Positions 47,376-58,301 of a stretch of 64,000 bases of DNA are shown here, one piece after another (positions within the stretch are counted from its first letter, which is position 1; every line of letters starts with the position of its first letter). The DNA comes from Halomonas binhaiensis (lineage in GTDB: Bacteria > Pseudomonadota > Gammaproteobacteria > Pseudomonadales > Halomonadaceae). A model generated the notes under the pieces. It was not told the origin of the DNA, did not search any database, and worked only from the letters and a program-made list of their open reading frames with translations. The translations under genes were made by a program, and so were the position numbers. The stretch is taken from positions 2,728,001 to 2,792,000 of the forward strand of contig NZ_CP038437.2 in the NCBI RefSeq assembly GCF_008329985.2, in the 5' to 3' direction.

Positions 47376-47399
47376 TAGCCTTCGCCACGGCAAAGGCTA
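47376..47399 (-). promoter_or_regulatory. Hairpin in the mreB-mreC gap
   Basis: TAGCCTT and AAGGCTA pair around a 10-nt loop (47376-47399). An alternative pairing, TGCCGT (47371-47376) with ACGGCA (47387-47392), overlaps it and would exclude it. The element may be an mRNA processing or attenuation site. Confidence 0.35.
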
Positions 47400-47417
47400 T
47401 GCGACAACCAGACGGGA

Positions 47418-48539
<1,122 letters not shown>

Positions 48540-48629
48540 CTATACATTGCTTTATGACTCTGCCAGACACGTCTCGAATGTGGTACCTTTTGCGGTCATT
48601 TCAGCGAACCTCCTGTGAGGAACACGACC

Positions 48630-48917
48630 ATGGCGCTTGAACACGCCGAAGTCCTCCGCGCCGCACATCTGGCCCGGATCGACCTTTCCGAGAGCGATGC
48701 AGCACACTATCTCGATGATATCCGTAGAATCCTCGAAATGGTTGACCAACTGCAATCTCTGGATACCGAGGGTGTAGCCCCCCTTGCCCACCCACTTGAG
48801 GCAACTCAGCGTCTACGCGCCGATGAGGTCACCGAGACCAGCCTGCGTGATGAATATCAACGCTGCGCCCCTCAAGTCGAGAACGGCCTCTATCTGGTGC
48901 CCCGTGTTGTCGAGTGA
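48630..48917 (+). CDS. gatC: Aspartyl/glutamyl-tRNA amidotransferase subunit C
   Basis: GatC is the small stabilising subunit of GatCAB, which amidates Glu-tRNA-Gln and/or Asp-tRNA-Asn. The 95-residue sequence has VLRAAHLARIDLSESDAAHY and the conserved C-terminus YLVPRVVE. ATG 48630 follows GAGGA; the GTG at 48615 is less likely. Unusually, a hairpin with a T-run separates it from gatA by a 231-bp gap, so gatAB may have a separate promoter. Confidence 0.94.
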   Translation: MALEHAEVLRAAHLARIDLSESDAAHYLDDIRRILEMVDQLQSLDTEGVAPLAHPLEATQRLRADEVTETSLRDEYQRCAPQVENGLYLVPRVVE

Positions 48918-48959
48918 AGTCATCAGGCAGTCGGCAAGGAAAGCACACTGTTGCAAAAA

Positions 48960-48987
48960 AGCAGCCGCCCTCATGGAGGCTGCTTTT
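48960..48987. terminator. Intrinsic terminator-like hairpin between gatC and gatA
   Basis: AGCAGCC and GGCTGCT pair around an 11-nt loop with TTTT after and AAAAAA before, so it could work in both directions. It lies inside the gatCAB cluster, 42 bp after gatC. Confidence 0.75.
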
Positions 48988-49148
48988 AAAAGCGCTGCCA
49001 AGTATCTGACCAGGCATCTCGACATGAACAATGCGGAACGATAGCCGACCATAGGCAGACCAGGAGCAAGCCAAAAGGTTGATCCCGATCATCCAACGCT
49101 TGCACCAGATCACTTCGGAGCCACACCCCAGGAAGCCAGGCCTCCCAA

Positions 49149-50621
49149 ATGACTGATAAATTGCACCACATGACAGTGACCGAGACCGCCAAGGCTCTTG
49201 ATGCCGGCACGGTCTCCAGCCGCGAGCTGACACAAGAGCTGCTCGGGCGTATCGACCGTCTTGACGGTCAACTCAACAGCTTCATCACCGTTACCGCCGA
49301 CCACGCTCTGGCAGCAGCCGATCATGCCGATCAATGCCGAGCCAAGGGTGAAGCCGGCCCCCTTACCGGCGCCCCCATCGCGCTCAAGGACATTTTCTGC
49401 ACCAAAGGAGTGAAGACCACCTGCGGCTCGAAGATGCTCGACAGCTTCGTAGCGCCTTACGATGCCACGGTGGTCGAGAAGCTTCAGGCTGCTGGCGCCG
49501 TGAGCCTCGGCAAGACCAACATGGACGAATTCGCCATGGGGTCTTCCAACGAGACCAGCTTCTACGGCGCAGTGAAAAACCCCTGGGATCTCAACGCGGT
49601 TCCTGGCGGTTCCTCCGGTGGCAGTGCCGCAGCCGTAGCAGCCGGCCTGGTACCTGCCGCCATGGGCACTGACACCGGTGGCTCCATCCGCCAGCCCGCT
49701 GCCTACTGCGGCATTACCGGACTCAAGCCAACCTATGGTCGCGTCTCGCGCTACGGCATGATCGCCTATGCCTCCAGTCTGGACCAGGGCGGCCCCATGG
49801 CTCGCAGCGCAGAAGACTGCGCGCTGCTGATGAATGCCATCGCCGGCCATGACTCCCGTGATTCCACCAGCATCGCTCGGGGTGTACCGAATTACAGCGA
49901 AGAACTTTCCGCACCGCTGGCTGGCCTCAAAATTGGCTTGCCCAAGGAATACTTCGGAGAAGGTCTGGCCGCCGATGTCGGCAATGCCATTCAGGATGCC
50001 ATCAAGGTATTCGAAGGTCTTGGCGCCACTGTGCGTGAGGTCAGCCTGCCGCATACCTCCTACGCCATTCCTGCGTACTATGTCATTGCCCCCGCAGAGG
50101 CATCCTCCAACCTGTCACGCTATGACGGTGTACGTTTCGGCCATCGCTGCGAGAACCCCACTGACCTGATCGACCTGTACAAGCGCACACGCGCTGAAGG
50201 CTTCGGAGAAGAGGTCAAGCGTCGTATCCTGATTGGCACTCATACCCTGTCGGAAGGCTTCTTCGATGCCTACTACAAGAAAGCCCAGCAGGTTCGGCGT
50301 CTCATTCATCAGGACTTTCTCGATGCCTTTGAAGAAGTCGATGTTCTGATGGGGCCCGCCACTCCGACACCGGCCTTTGACCTGGGCGCCAAGAAGGACC
50401 CGGTGTCCATGTATCTGCAAGATATCTACACCATCGCCATCAACCTGGCGGGCATTCCTGGCATCAGCGTCCCAGCTGGCTTCTCCAACGGTCGCCCCGT
50501 AGGCTTGCAGATTCTCGGTACCCATTTCGCCGAGGCTCGCCTGCTCAATGTTGCTCATCAATTCCAGCAATCTACCGACTGGCACCTGCGCCGCCCCGAG
50601 TTCGCCGAGGAGAACGCCTGA
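49149..50621 (+). CDS. gatA: Aspartyl/glutamyl-tRNA amidotransferase subunit A
   Basis: GatA is the amidase that frees ammonia from glutamine for GatB. The 490-residue amidase-signature protein has the Ser-cis-Ser-Lys triad: Lys in [14 protein letters not shown], Ser in [18 protein letters not shown] and the nucleophile region [19 protein letters not shown]. The stop overlaps the gatB start (TGATG), indicating translational coupling. Confidence 0.98.
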   Translation: MTDKLHHMTVTETAKALDAGTVSSRELTQELLGRIDRLDGQLNSFITVTADHALAAADHADQCRAKGEAGPLTGAPIALKDIFCTKGVKTTCGSKMLDSFVAPYDATVVEKLQAAGAVSLGKTNMDEFAMGSSNETSFYGAVKNPWDLNAVPGGSSGGSAAAVAAGLVPAAMGTDTGGSIRQPAAYCGITGLKPTYGRVSRYGMIAYASSLDQGGPMARSAEDCALLMNAIAGHDSRDSTSIARGVPNYSEELSAPLAGLKIGLPKEYFGEGLAADVGNAIQDAIKVFEGLGATVREVSLPHTSYAIPAYYVIAPAEASSNLSRYDGVRFGHRCENPTDLIDLYKRTRAEGFGEEVKRRILIGTHTLSEGFFDAYYKKAQQVRRLIHQDFLDAFEEVDVLMGPATPTPAFDLGAKKDPVSMYLQDIYTIAINLAGIPGISVPAGFSNGRPVGLQILGTHFAEARLLNVAHQFQQSTDWHLRRPEFAEENA

Positions 50622-52075
50622 TGCAATGGGAAACCGTGATCGGGCTGGAAGTGCATGTCCAGCTTGCCACTCAATCCAAGATCTTTTCGGGCTCTTCCAC
50701 AGCATTTGGTGCAGAGCCCAATACCCAAGCCAACGCCGTTGACCTGGGCTTGCCTGGTGTCCTTCCTGTTCTCAATGAACAGGCCGTTGCCATGGCACTG
50801 AAATTCGGTCTCGGGATCAACGCTGACATTCCTGAGGTGTCGATCTTCGACCGCAAGAACTACTTCTACCCGGATCTGCCCAAGGGCTACCAGACCAGCC
50901 AGATGTATCACCCTATCGTCGGCCGCGGCGAAGTGGAGATCCTCCTGGATGACGGCAGCTCCAAAGTCATTCGTGTGCATCATGCCCACCTCGAGGAAGA
51001 TGCGGGCAAGTCTTTGCACGAGGATTTCCATGGCATGACCGGCATTGACCTCAATCGCGCTGGCACGCCATTGCTGGAGATCGTTTCCGAACCAGACATG
51101 CGCTCGGCCAAGGAAGCCGCCGCTTACCTCAAGGCCATCCACTCCATCGTCACCTATCTGGGTATTTCCGATGGCAACATGGCCGAAGGCTCCATGCGCT
51201 GCGATGTCAACGTGTCGGTACGCCCCAAGGGTCAGGAAGCTTTCGGCACTCGTGCCGAAATCAAGAACGTCAACTCCTTCCGTTTCGTCGAACGCGCCAT
51301 CGCCTATGAGGTGGAGCGCCAGATCGAATTGATTGAGGACGGCGGTGAAGTAATCCAGGAAACTCGCCTGTACGACCCTGACGCAGACGAAACCCGCGGC
51401 ATGCGCACCAAGGAAGAAGCCAACGATTATCGCTACTTCCCCTGCCCTGACCTGCTGCCAGTGGTGGTAGACAATGCCTATGTGGATCATCTCCGCGAGA
51501 CACTTCCGGAGTTACCCGCCGAAAAGCGCGCACGCTTCCTGAATGAATTAGGACTTTCCGCCTATGATGCCGGCGTACTGTCCTCTAGTCGCGAGACCGC
51601 CGAATACTTCGAGCGGGTCAAGGATGTATGCGGCGATGCCAAGCAGGCAGCCAACTGGGTACAGGGCGAGCTTTCCGGAGCGCTCAATCGAGACAATCTG
51701 GATATCGCCGACAGCCCAGTGACGGCAGAAGCGCTCGGAGGATTGGTCGCAAGAGTGATTGACTCTACCATCAGCGGCAAGGCCGCCAAACAGGTCTTTC
51801 AAGCCCTGTGGAATGGAGAAGCCGAAAGTGCCGACGCCATTATCGAGGCCAAGGGCTTGAAACAGGTTACTGATACCGGAGCCATTGAAACCATGGTCGA
51901 TCAGGTAATCGCCGATAGTCCTGCTCAGTTGGCCCAGTATCGTGATGCTGAACCGGACAAGCGCGGCAAGATGATCGGTTACTTTGTTGGCCAGGTCATG
52001 AAAGCCTCACGTGGCACAGCCAACCCACAGCAGGTCAATGCCCTGCTGAAAGCAAAACTCGATGCCTTGTGCTGA
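50621..52075 (+). CDS. gatB: Aspartyl/glutamyl-tRNA amidotransferase subunit B
   Basis: GatB activates the mischarged tRNA and transfers ammonia from GatA. The 484-residue protein has the family start [20 protein letters not shown], the [17 protein letters not shown] segment, [12 protein letters not shown] and the C-terminal helical tRNA-binding YqeY-like domain ([20 protein letters not shown]). It overlaps gatA. A 14-bp perfect hairpin follows about 100 bp downstream. Confidence 0.98.
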   Translation: MQWETVIGLEVHVQLATQSKIFSGSSTAFGAEPNTQANAVDLGLPGVLPVLNEQAVAMALKFGLGINADIPEVSIFDRKNYFYPDLPKGYQTSQMYHPIVGRGEVEILLDDGSSKVIRVHHAHLEEDAGKSLHEDFHGMTGIDLNRAGTPLLEIVSEPDMRSAKEAAAYLKAIHSIVTYLGISDGNMAEGSMRCDVNVSVRPKGQEAFGTRAEIKNVNSFRFVERAIAYEVERQIELIEDGGEVIQETRLYDPDADETRGMRTKEEANDYRYFPCPDLLPVVVDNAYVDHLRETLPELPAEKRARFLNELGLSAYDAGVLSSSRETAEYFERVKDVCGDAKQAANWVQGELSGALNRDNLDIADSPVTAEALGGLVARVIDSTISGKAAKQVFQALWNGEAESADAIIEAKGLKQVTDTGAIETMVDQVIADSPAQLAQYRDAEPDKRGKMIGYFVGQVMKASRGTANPQQVNALLKAKLDALC

Positions 52076-52175
52076 TGTGATTATGCCAAATGAAACGATT
52101 GATTTACTTCACCAGCACAGATAGGTTGTCGCTGCTGGTGCGTGACAGTCAGTCAACGTTACTCGAGACATGATC

Positions 52176-52206
52176 ATGACAGGGCCGGCTCAGCCGGCCC
52201 TGTCAT
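52176..52206. terminator. Perfect 14-bp hairpin between gatB and the XRE-cupin gene
   Basis: ATGACAGGGCCGGC pairs with GCCGGCCCTGTCAT around a 3-nt loop (TCA). It has a very GC-rich stem without a T-run, and probably ends the gatAB transcript. Confidence 0.7.
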
Positions 52207-52233
52207 ATATCACTAACGGTTAAGGAAGTTTCG

Positions 52234-52785
52234 ATGTCAGACGATGTCGGTGCCCGATTGCGGGCTCTGCGAACCCTACGTGGTATTTCCCAGCGTGAGC
52301 TGGCCAAGCGCTGCGGCGTCACTCACTCCAGCCTGTCGTTGATCGAGCAAGGCAAGGTCAGCCCTTCGGTCAGTTCTCTGAAGAAGATCCTTGATGCCAT
52401 CCCCATGAGTGTCGGCGATTTCTTCACCATGGACCTGGAGAGCAGAAACCAGGTCTTCTACAGCGCTGAAGAACTCGTCGACGTAGGTAGCGGCGATGTC
52501 GTCTTCAAGCTGATCGGCGCCAACCGAGAGTCCCGTGCCCTGTCCTTCATGGTTGAGACATACCCTCCAGGGAGTGACACAGGACGCGAGATGATTGCCC
52601 ACCAGGGAGAAGAAGCAGGCGTCATTCTCGAAGGAGAAATCGAAATTACCATTGGCGCCGAAACCCGCATCCTTACCGCAGGCGAAGCCTACTATTTCGA
52701 CACCAATGTGCCCCACCGCTTCCGCAACCCAGGCAACATGCCCTGTCGCCTAGTGAGCTGCGCCACTCCCGCACGAACGTTCTGA
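52234..52785 (+). CDS. XRE-cupin transcriptional regulator (PuuR-like)
   Basis: This 183-residue regulator has an N-terminal XRE helix-turn-helix (residues 7-61, LRALRTLRGISQRELAKRCG and THSSLSLIEQGKVSPSVSSL) and a C-terminal cupin (about residues 108-175, GVILEGEIEITIGAETRIL, YFDTNVPHRFRNPG). The layout and sequence resemble PuuR, the putrescine-responsive repressor, but no polyamine gene is adjacent. The gene ends 1 bp from the convergent AraC-type regulator. Confidence 0.88.
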   Translation: MSDDVGARLRALRTLRGISQRELAKRCGVTHSSLSLIEQGKVSPSVSSLKKILDAIPMSVGDFFTMDLESRNQVFYSAEELVDVGSGDVVFKLIGANRESRALSFMVETYPPGSDTGREMIAHQGEEAGVILEGEIEITIGAETRILTAGEAYYFDTNVPHRFRNPGNMPCRLVSCATPARTF

Positions 52786-52786
52786 G

Positions 52787-53593
52787 TTACTCTTCTTCCA
52801 GCACAGGCAGGCGCAGCTCCAGTCCATTGTGAGACTTGACCAGCTGTGGCGCGTCACCGCTTAGATAGACCCCATGTTCCGACATGCTGCGGCAGGCCAT
52901 GAACATCATGGCGCTTCCCAGCTGCGAACTATCTGCAAGGTCAATGCACGCATAACGCTGGGCCGGCATCATCACCAGGCGGAAAGGCAAAGGCAGGGCC
53001 AGGCGATGCGCATGCTCTTCATCAACATGCACGCCGATGTCAACTCGAGGCGCCTCGCTAGCCATCGGGTGGTCATGCAGGATGGCAATAGGGGCCGCGT
53101 TATTCAGACGTGCAGGCAAATCGTATGCCCCTTCCACATTCGCCTTCCAGCCATCCAGGTTATCGATGAGTTCCGGCGGCTGGTACAGACGAGTCACGGC
53201 AGCACGACGCAATGGAAGATCCAGCAAACGGACAGAAAAGTGCGGCAGACTATGGCGTTGACGATACAGCTCCAAACGCTGGTTCTGGCGATATTCACGA
53301 GGTGCGACCCGATAGCGACGCTGGAAGGCACGCGTAAACGCAGAATGATTGCGATATCCGCAGCACCGAGCAATGTCGTGCACCCCATATGGTGTGTGAA
53401 TCAACATTCGGGCGGCTTTTTCCAGGCGCAGCATATCCCGATATGCACTGGGAGATATTCCGAATGACTGACGGAAACGCCGCCGCACCTGTGACGAGGA
53501 ATATCCCATTCGCGTTGCTAGATCCTCAATGCTGAGCTGGCTATTCAGCGTCTCTTGCAACCAGATTTCTGCGCGCATCATTTCATTGAACAT
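52787..53593 (-). CDS. AraC-family regulator with C-terminal GyrI-like effector domain
   Basis: This regulator of about 268 residues has its AraC double helix-turn-helix at the N-terminus (about residues 8-105: LNSQLSIEDLATRMGYSSSQ and HDIARCCGYRNHSAFTRAFQ). A GyrI/Rob-type small-molecule-binding domain occupies the rest (DIGVHVDEEHAHRLALPLPF, YACIDLADSSQLGSA). This order is that of Rob-like multidrug or stress regulators. ATG 53593 (MFNEMMRAEIWL) follows GGGAGG with proper spacing; the ATG at 53599 is too close to it. The ligand is unknown. Confidence 0.88.
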   Translation of the reverse strand: MFNEMMRAEIWLQETLNSQLSIEDLATRMGYSSSQVRRRFRQSFGISPSAYRDMLRLEKAARMLIHTPYGVHDIARCCGYRNHSAFTRAFQRRYRVAPREYRQNQRLELYRQRHSLPHFSVRLLDLPLRRAAVTRLYQPPELIDNLDGWKANVEGAYDLPARLNNAAPIAILHDHPMASEAPRVDIGVHVDEEHAHRLALPLPFRLVMMPAQRYACIDLADSSQLGSAMMFMACRSMSEHGVYLSGDAPQLVKSHNGLELRLPVLEEE

Positions 53594-54189
53594 GCTCATG
53601 CCTCCCTGGGCTTGTAGCCCTGCGTGGCCAGTGCCACATTAGCCTCAATTCCCTTGATTACGGATACAAAAAATCACATAAACAAAAACATCCGCTACAC
53701 TTGCTTAAAGCCCTCGAATCCGTGAGCGCCGCCCCCCAACGGGAAGCCATGCATTTCAATAAGCCAAGTGCCAGTGACGAAAAAACATGCTTGATAAGCA
53801 ATTAGCTAAATCCACTAAAGGAGCCTTGGGCCGGTGGTACAATAACGAGACATCAACTCGCCATTGACAGGCTTTGTCCCACTTAGCTTTGTCCCACTTA
53901 GCTTTGCTTCCTTCCTGGGCTTCTTCTGCCCACTGTGGATTTTTTATCCAGCATGGTTTCACCGTCTCTCGTTACTATTCTTCGCCTTTGCGGCACAGAA
54001 AATCTGTCAGACTTTTCTGGGCTAGTACGTGGAAATGTCTTTTCAAAACCTGAGAAAAGCCCGATCCTGGGGTCAATCCTTTTTTCCTGATATTGCCCAG
54101 GTACCTCCCTGCTCCATGCTTCCCGCCATGTGATGACACGAAGCTCCTCCAAATCCTCTCTATCCAAGCGACAGGCTCGGCGGGTTTGC
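53594..54189. other. Long intergenic region with a 15-bp tandem repeat, no gene recognised
   Basis: About 600 bp between the AraC-type gene and the tRNA promoter. GCTTTGTCCCACTTA is exactly duplicated in tandem (53871-53885, 53886-53900) with a partial third copy. Small minus-strand frames exist (one reads KAKWDKAKWDK across the repeat), but none has a credible ribosome site and similarity. I call no gene. Confidence 0.6.
53871..53900 (+). repeat. Exact 15-bp tandem duplication
   Basis: Two exact copies of GCTTTGTCCCACTTA, followed by GCTTTGC as a third start. Confidence 0.9.
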
Positions 54190-54217
54190 TTGACACGAGA
54201 CATCAGGCAGGTACAAT
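54190..54217 (+). promoter_or_regulatory. Sigma-70 promoter of tRNA-Met
   Basis: TTGACA (54190-54195), 16-nt spacer, TACAAT (54212-54217), followed by a GC-rich discriminator (GCAGCCGCG) as usual for stringently controlled tRNA genes. Confidence 0.88.
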
Positions 54218-54231
54218 GCAGCCGCGTGAAA

Positions 54232-54308
54232 GGCTACATAGCTCAGTTGGTTAGAGCACATCACTCATAATGATGGGGTCCCCTGTTCGAGTCAGGGTGT
54301 AGCCACCA
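54232..54308 (+). tRNA. tRNA-Met (CAT), elongator
   Basis: This is a 77-nt cloverleaf with acceptor stem GGCTACA/TGTAGCC, D-arm with AGCTCAGTTGGTTAGAGC, anticodon arm CATCA-CTCATAA-TGATG with anticodon CAT, T-arm with GTTCGAGTC, and encoded CCA. Base sequence is close to the E. coli elongator tRNA-Met, and the paired first acceptor base rules out an initiator. Confidence 0.97.
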
Positions 54309-54320
54309 GACACAAAAAAA

Positions 54321-54350
54321 GCCCGCTGATCCGTGATCAGCGGGCTTTTT
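54321..54350 (+). terminator. Intrinsic terminator of tRNA-Met
   Basis: GCCCGCTGATC-CGT-GATCAGCGGGC followed by TTTTT, 12 bp after the tRNA. Confidence 0.95.
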
Positions 54351-54454
54351 GCCTTCCATCAGGTATACCACTCAGCCGGAAATGCCACTCGCTTGCGCAT
54401 GACTCCAGTGGCAAACCACCATGCTCCGCCCCAGGAAAGCCTGGAACAACTCGA

Positions 54455-55780
54455 TCAAGACAGCTCGGCTCGGTTGAAGAAGGACGTCAAGGCACGAATC
54501 AAGTACTCGATATCCTTGGTGCCAGCCGTCTCCCGAATGGAGTGCATTGCCCACTGTGGAACCCCCACATCAAGGGTCGGCACGCCAACTTCCGTGGCCG
54601 TTATTGGCCCGATGGTACTTCCGCAAGCCATGTCTGCGCGGGTGATGAAGGTCTGTACCGGCACACCTGATTCCTCACATATATCGCGGAACATGGCAGC
54701 AGTGGCACTGTTGGTCGCATAACGCTGATTGGCGTTGACCTTGATCACAGGCCCAGCATTGATCTCCGGCCCATGCTCAGCATCATGCTTGTCCTTGAAG
54801 TTCGGATGCAGAGCATGCGCATTGTCACAGGAAATCATGCGTGACGATTGAATCAGACGGATATAGCCCTCATCCCCTGCTTCACCTACCTGGGAGTTGA
54901 TTCGCTTCAGCACATCAGCCAGGAAAGGCCCCTGTGCACCGCAGGCACTGGCACTACCAACTTCTTCATGATCATTGGCCACCAATACCACGCCTTGACT
55001 GCCGTCGGCCTCAAGCATGGCTTCCAGGCCAATGAAACAAGACAGCAGGTTATCGAGGCGAGCACTGGCGACCAACTCCTGGCCTGCTCCCACCACAGAA
55101 GGAGGCTGCAGATCATGAAACCCAAGCTCGAAATCCAGCACCGAGACATCGGTCAAGCCATGTTGGGCTTCCAGCCATTCCAGCAACAAGCGATGAAAAT
55201 CACCGACATCACCATGCTGCAGAAAGACCGGTGCCATCTGGGTCTGAGCATTCATCGCCCGCCCTTCATTGGCCTCACGATCCAGGTGAATCGCCAGACT
55301 GGGAATGATCGCAACGGGAGCAGCGACATTGATCAGCACCCCCTCCAGACGGCCATCGGCGTGGCGGACATGGACACGACCAGCTATCCCAAGGTCTCGA
55401 TCAAACCAGGGCGCCAGCAATGCGCCGCCATAGACCTGCACACCCAGCTGTAGCCATCCGGCAGATGTCTTCGCAGCATTGGTCTTGAGCCGCAGGCAAG
55501 GACTGTCGGTATGGGCTCCCACCATGCGCAGAGTCTCAAGCGGCGCCGTGGGCAGGTTTACCGCAATAATCGAAGAGTCATTACGCGTGACATAAAAACG
55601 ATCGCCAGGTGTGAGTGACCATGCTTGCGTTTCTTCCAGGCGCCGGTAGCCTGCGTCTTCCAGGCGCCTGGCCATGGTCCTGGCAGCGTGCCAGGGGGTC
55701 GGAGAACAGCGTAGAAAATCCAGCAGACGCTCGAGCCTGGGCGAGTGAATAACATCCTTTAACAGGCACTCTTGTGACAT
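54455..55780 (-). CDS. apeB: M18-family aminopeptidase
   Basis: This dinuclear-zinc cytosolic aminopeptidase of the aspartyl aminopeptidase family has 441 residues. Metal and catalytic motifs are GAHTDSPCLRLK (His and Asp), ARLDNLLSCF, NDHEEVGSASACGAQGPF (Glu pair) and CDNAHALHPNF. The last metal-binding His is in WAMHSIRETAGT near the C-terminus. It removes N-terminal, usually acidic, residues from peptides. It stands alone between tRNA-Met and the divergent prc. Confidence 0.93.
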   Translation of the reverse strand: MSQECLLKDVIHSPRLERLLDFLRCSPTPWHAARTMARRLEDAGYRRLEETQAWSLTPGDRFYVTRNDSSIIAVNLPTAPLETLRMVGAHTDSPCLRLKTNAAKTSAGWLQLGVQVYGGALLAPWFDRDLGIAGRVHVRHADGRLEGVLINVAAPVAIIPSLAIHLDREANEGRAMNAQTQMAPVFLQHGDVGDFHRLLLEWLEAQHGLTDVSVLDFELGFHDLQPPSVVGAGQELVASARLDNLLSCFIGLEAMLEADGSQGVVLVANDHEEVGSASACGAQGPFLADVLKRINSQVGEAGDEGYIRLIQSSRMISCDNAHALHPNFKDKHDAEHGPEINAGPVIKVNANQRYATNSATAAMFRDICEESGVPVQTFITRADMACGSTIGPITATEVGVPTLDVGVPQWAMHSIRETAGTKDIEYLIRALTSFFNRAELS

Positions 55781-55993
55781 GTGCGTCCTCTATGTGCATG
55801 ATAGTGGGGTCATAGGAACAAACCAAGCTGCTACAATAGCTCGCTCAGCCCTGAAACCAAGGCCTGGCTTCCATGACTTGGTTTCAACGATTGGGTGGTA
55901 AACCCTGGGTTGTAAAACTGTTGTGAAACCATGGAACCGCACAGGGTCGGTGTCAGACCGACGAGTGTACACGAATCCTGGAGTGCTTCATTG

Positions 55994-58069
55994 ATGAGCC
56001 TGTTTGAGTCTGCGGGTCGCGCCTTGGCGCTGTCGCTGCTAGTCGCGGCCCCCACGGCGTTGGCCCTCCCTTCACCAGGGGAAGATCAGCGTCAGGCGGC
56101 CATGGAAGTGGCCGAATCGTTACGCTACGGGCACTATGCCGATGTGAGACTCGACGACCAGTGGTCCACTCGCGCCTTCCAGCGTTATCTCGACATCCTG
56201 GACAGTCAGCGGGCCTACCTGCTGCAAAGTGATGTTGATGATTTCAGCGATCTGCGCACCACCATGGATGATTCCATCAAGGATGGCTCTCTGGGCCGAA
56301 CCTACGAGCTCTATGGCCGCTATCAGGATCGTGCCGAAGAACGCCTTGACTGGCTGCTGAGCCAGCTCGACAAGCTCGACATGAGCTTCGACGGCGATGA
56401 ACGCCTGGTACTGGAACGCAAGGATGAGCCCTGGGCCAAGAACGAGTCTGAGCTTGATGCGCTATGGCAGAAACGTCTGGCCAATGCGGCGCTGACGCTG
56501 TCCATCAGCGGTCAGGACGATGATGAAGTCGTCGATACGCTGCGCGAGCGCTACCAGACACAAAAACATCGTCTTGAACAGACCAATGCGGATGACATCC
56601 TCACCCTGGTGATGGCTGGGGCAACCAGCACAGTGGATCCTCATACCGAGTATCTGTCACCTCGCCAAGGCGAGTCCTTCGATATCCAGATGCGCCTGTC
56701 CCTGGAAGGTATCGGTGCACTGCTCCAGTCCGATGGCGAATACGTCAAGGTCGCCAGCCTGGTACCCGGCGGCCCAGCAGACAAAGGTGGTTCCCTCAAG
56801 CCTGCTGACCGCATCATCGGGGTTGGCCAGGAAGGCGAAAACATCACCAACGTGGTCGGCATGCGCCTGGATGACGTTGTCGAGCTGATCCGCGGCCCCA
56901 AGGGCTCCAAGGTACGCCTGGAGATCGTCCCGGGCGAGTCTGCCGATACCACCCGCTCCACGGTCATTACCATCACTCGGGATACCGTCAAGCTCGAAGA
57001 CCAGGCTGCCAGCAGCGAGGTCATCGAGGTCAAGCGTGAGGATGGTTCCCATAAAGTCGGCGTGATCAAGGTTCCGGCCTTCTACGTGGACTTTGATGCA
57101 TGGCGGGCTGGCGAGGAGAACTACCGCAGCACAACTCGCGATGTCGCCGCAGAAATTGCCAAGCTCAAGGCAGAAAAGGTCGAAGGCATCGTCCTAGATC
57201 TGCGCAACAATGGCGGCGGCGCCCTGCAAGAGGCCAACTCGATGATCGGCCTGTTCATCGATCGCGGACCTACCGTCCAGGTACGCGATGCCCGTGGCCG
57301 CATCAGCCTGTATGGCGATACCGAAAGCGGCACCGACTACGATGGTCCGCTGGTCGTTCTGGTCAATCGTCTTTCCGCTTCAGCCTCGGAGATCTTCGCC
57401 GGCGCCATTCAGGATTACGGCCGCGGTCTGATTGTCGGCTCCAATACCTTTGGCAAGGGCACCGTACAAACACTCAACGACCTCAGCTATGGCCAGATCA
57501 AGCTGACTAGAGCGAAGTTCTACCGCATCTCCGGCGAAAGCACCCAGAATCGCGGCGTCAAGCCAGACATCGCCTACCCCAGCCTGCTTGACCCGAACTT
57601 GATCGGCGAAAGCGCCCTGGACGATGCCCTGCCCTGGGACACCGTGCGAGAAGTGCAATACCGCACTTATGGCACGCCGCGCCAATACCTCAAGAAGCTG
57701 CAGTCTCGCCATCAGCAGCGCGCTGATGAATCGCCCAATTTCCATTATCTGGAACAGCGTGCAGATCTTGCCAGCAAGCTGCGCGAACAGCTTACCAGCG
57801 TCAGCCTGAACCGCGAAAAGCGCCAGCAGGAAGCCAACCAGCAGGATGATGAAATGCTGTCCCTGGAAAATGAGCGCCGTGAAGCACTGGACCTGGAGCC
57901 ACTCAAGGAATGGAGCGAAGCCCGCGAAAGCGAGGAAGAAGCGACTACTACTGACGAGAGCAAGGAAGACCAACCTGTTGATCGTGCAGAAGTCGAGGAG
58001 TCTGCCGAAATCCTGCTCGATTTTGTCGACCTTGGCCCTAGCTGGCAATTCGCCACCAAGCTCGATTGA
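55994..58069 (+). CDS. prc: Tail-specific periplasmic protease Prc
   Basis: Prc (Tsp) cleaves the C-terminus of FtsI and degrades SsrA-tagged and other periplasmic proteins, including peptidoglycan hydrolases. The 691-residue precursor has a signal peptide (SLLVAAPTALALPSP region, residues 1-26), a PDZ domain (about residues 225-310), the S41 protease domain with Ser463 (NRLSASASEIFAG) and Lys488 (NTFGKGTVQTL), and the Prc-specific C-terminal domain. ATG 55994 is chosen as it gives a clean signal peptide with GGAG upstream; a frame opens at 55931. The C-terminal 60 residues are strongly acidic, fitting a halophile. Confidence 0.95.
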   Translation: MSLFESAGRALALSLLVAAPTALALPSPGEDQRQAAMEVAESLRYGHYADVRLDDQWSTRAFQRYLDILDSQRAYLLQSDVDDFSDLRTTMDDSIKDGSLGRTYELYGRYQDRAEERLDWLLSQLDKLDMSFDGDERLVLERKDEPWAKNESELDALWQKRLANAALTLSISGQDDDEVVDTLRERYQTQKHRLEQTNADDILTLVMAGATSTVDPHTEYLSPRQGESFDIQMRLSLEGIGALLQSDGEYVKVASLVPGGPADKGGSLKPADRIIGVGQEGENITNVVGMRLDDVVELIRGPKGSKVRLEIVPGESADTTRSTVITITRDTVKLEDQAASSEVIEVKREDGSHKVGVIKVPAFYVDFDAWRAGEENYRSTTRDVAAEIAKLKAEKVEGIVLDLRNNGGGALQEANSMIGLFIDRGPTVQVRDARGRISLYGDTESGTDYDGPLVVLVNRLSASASEIFAGAIQDYGRGLIVGSNTFGKGTVQTLNDLSYGQIKLTRAKFYRISGESTQNRGVKPDIAYPSLLDPNLIGESALDDALPWDTVREVQYRTYGTPRQYLKKLQSRHQQRADESPNFHYLEQRADLASKLREQLTSVSLNREKRQQEANQQDDEMLSLENERREALDLEPLKEWSEARESEEEATTTDESKEDQPVDRAEVEESAEILLDFVDLGPSWQFATKLD

Positions 58070-58100
58070 ATCAGCAACCTACCTTCAGCAAGCACAAAAA

Positions 58101-58127
58101 ACCGGAGCAAAGTCTCCGGTTTTTTTT
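58101..58127 (+). terminator. Intrinsic terminator of prc
   Basis: ACCGGAG-N6-CTCCGGT, extended by A/T pairs, followed by TTTTTTT, 31 bp after prc. Confidence 0.95.
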
Positions 58128-58301
58128 GTGCTCTTGGTCAGTAGACATCAAGACGGCTTCACGACTCCCTTCAGGAAACCAAGCGAAATACCAGTAGGAT
58201 TTTTCCTAAAACCTCCGCCGAAAACCAAAAAAACCACCCTCGGTCTCAACCTAGCGCTTTGATATTGTCACTGTAGACCGTCAAATCAAGGGAGATAATC
58301 G

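Noticed and set aside
53756..54203. Two small minus-strand frames between the AraC-type gene and tRNA-Met
   Set aside because: One is created by the 15-bp tandem repeat (KAKWDKAKWDK), neither has a convincing ribosome site, and both run into or against the tRNA promoter.
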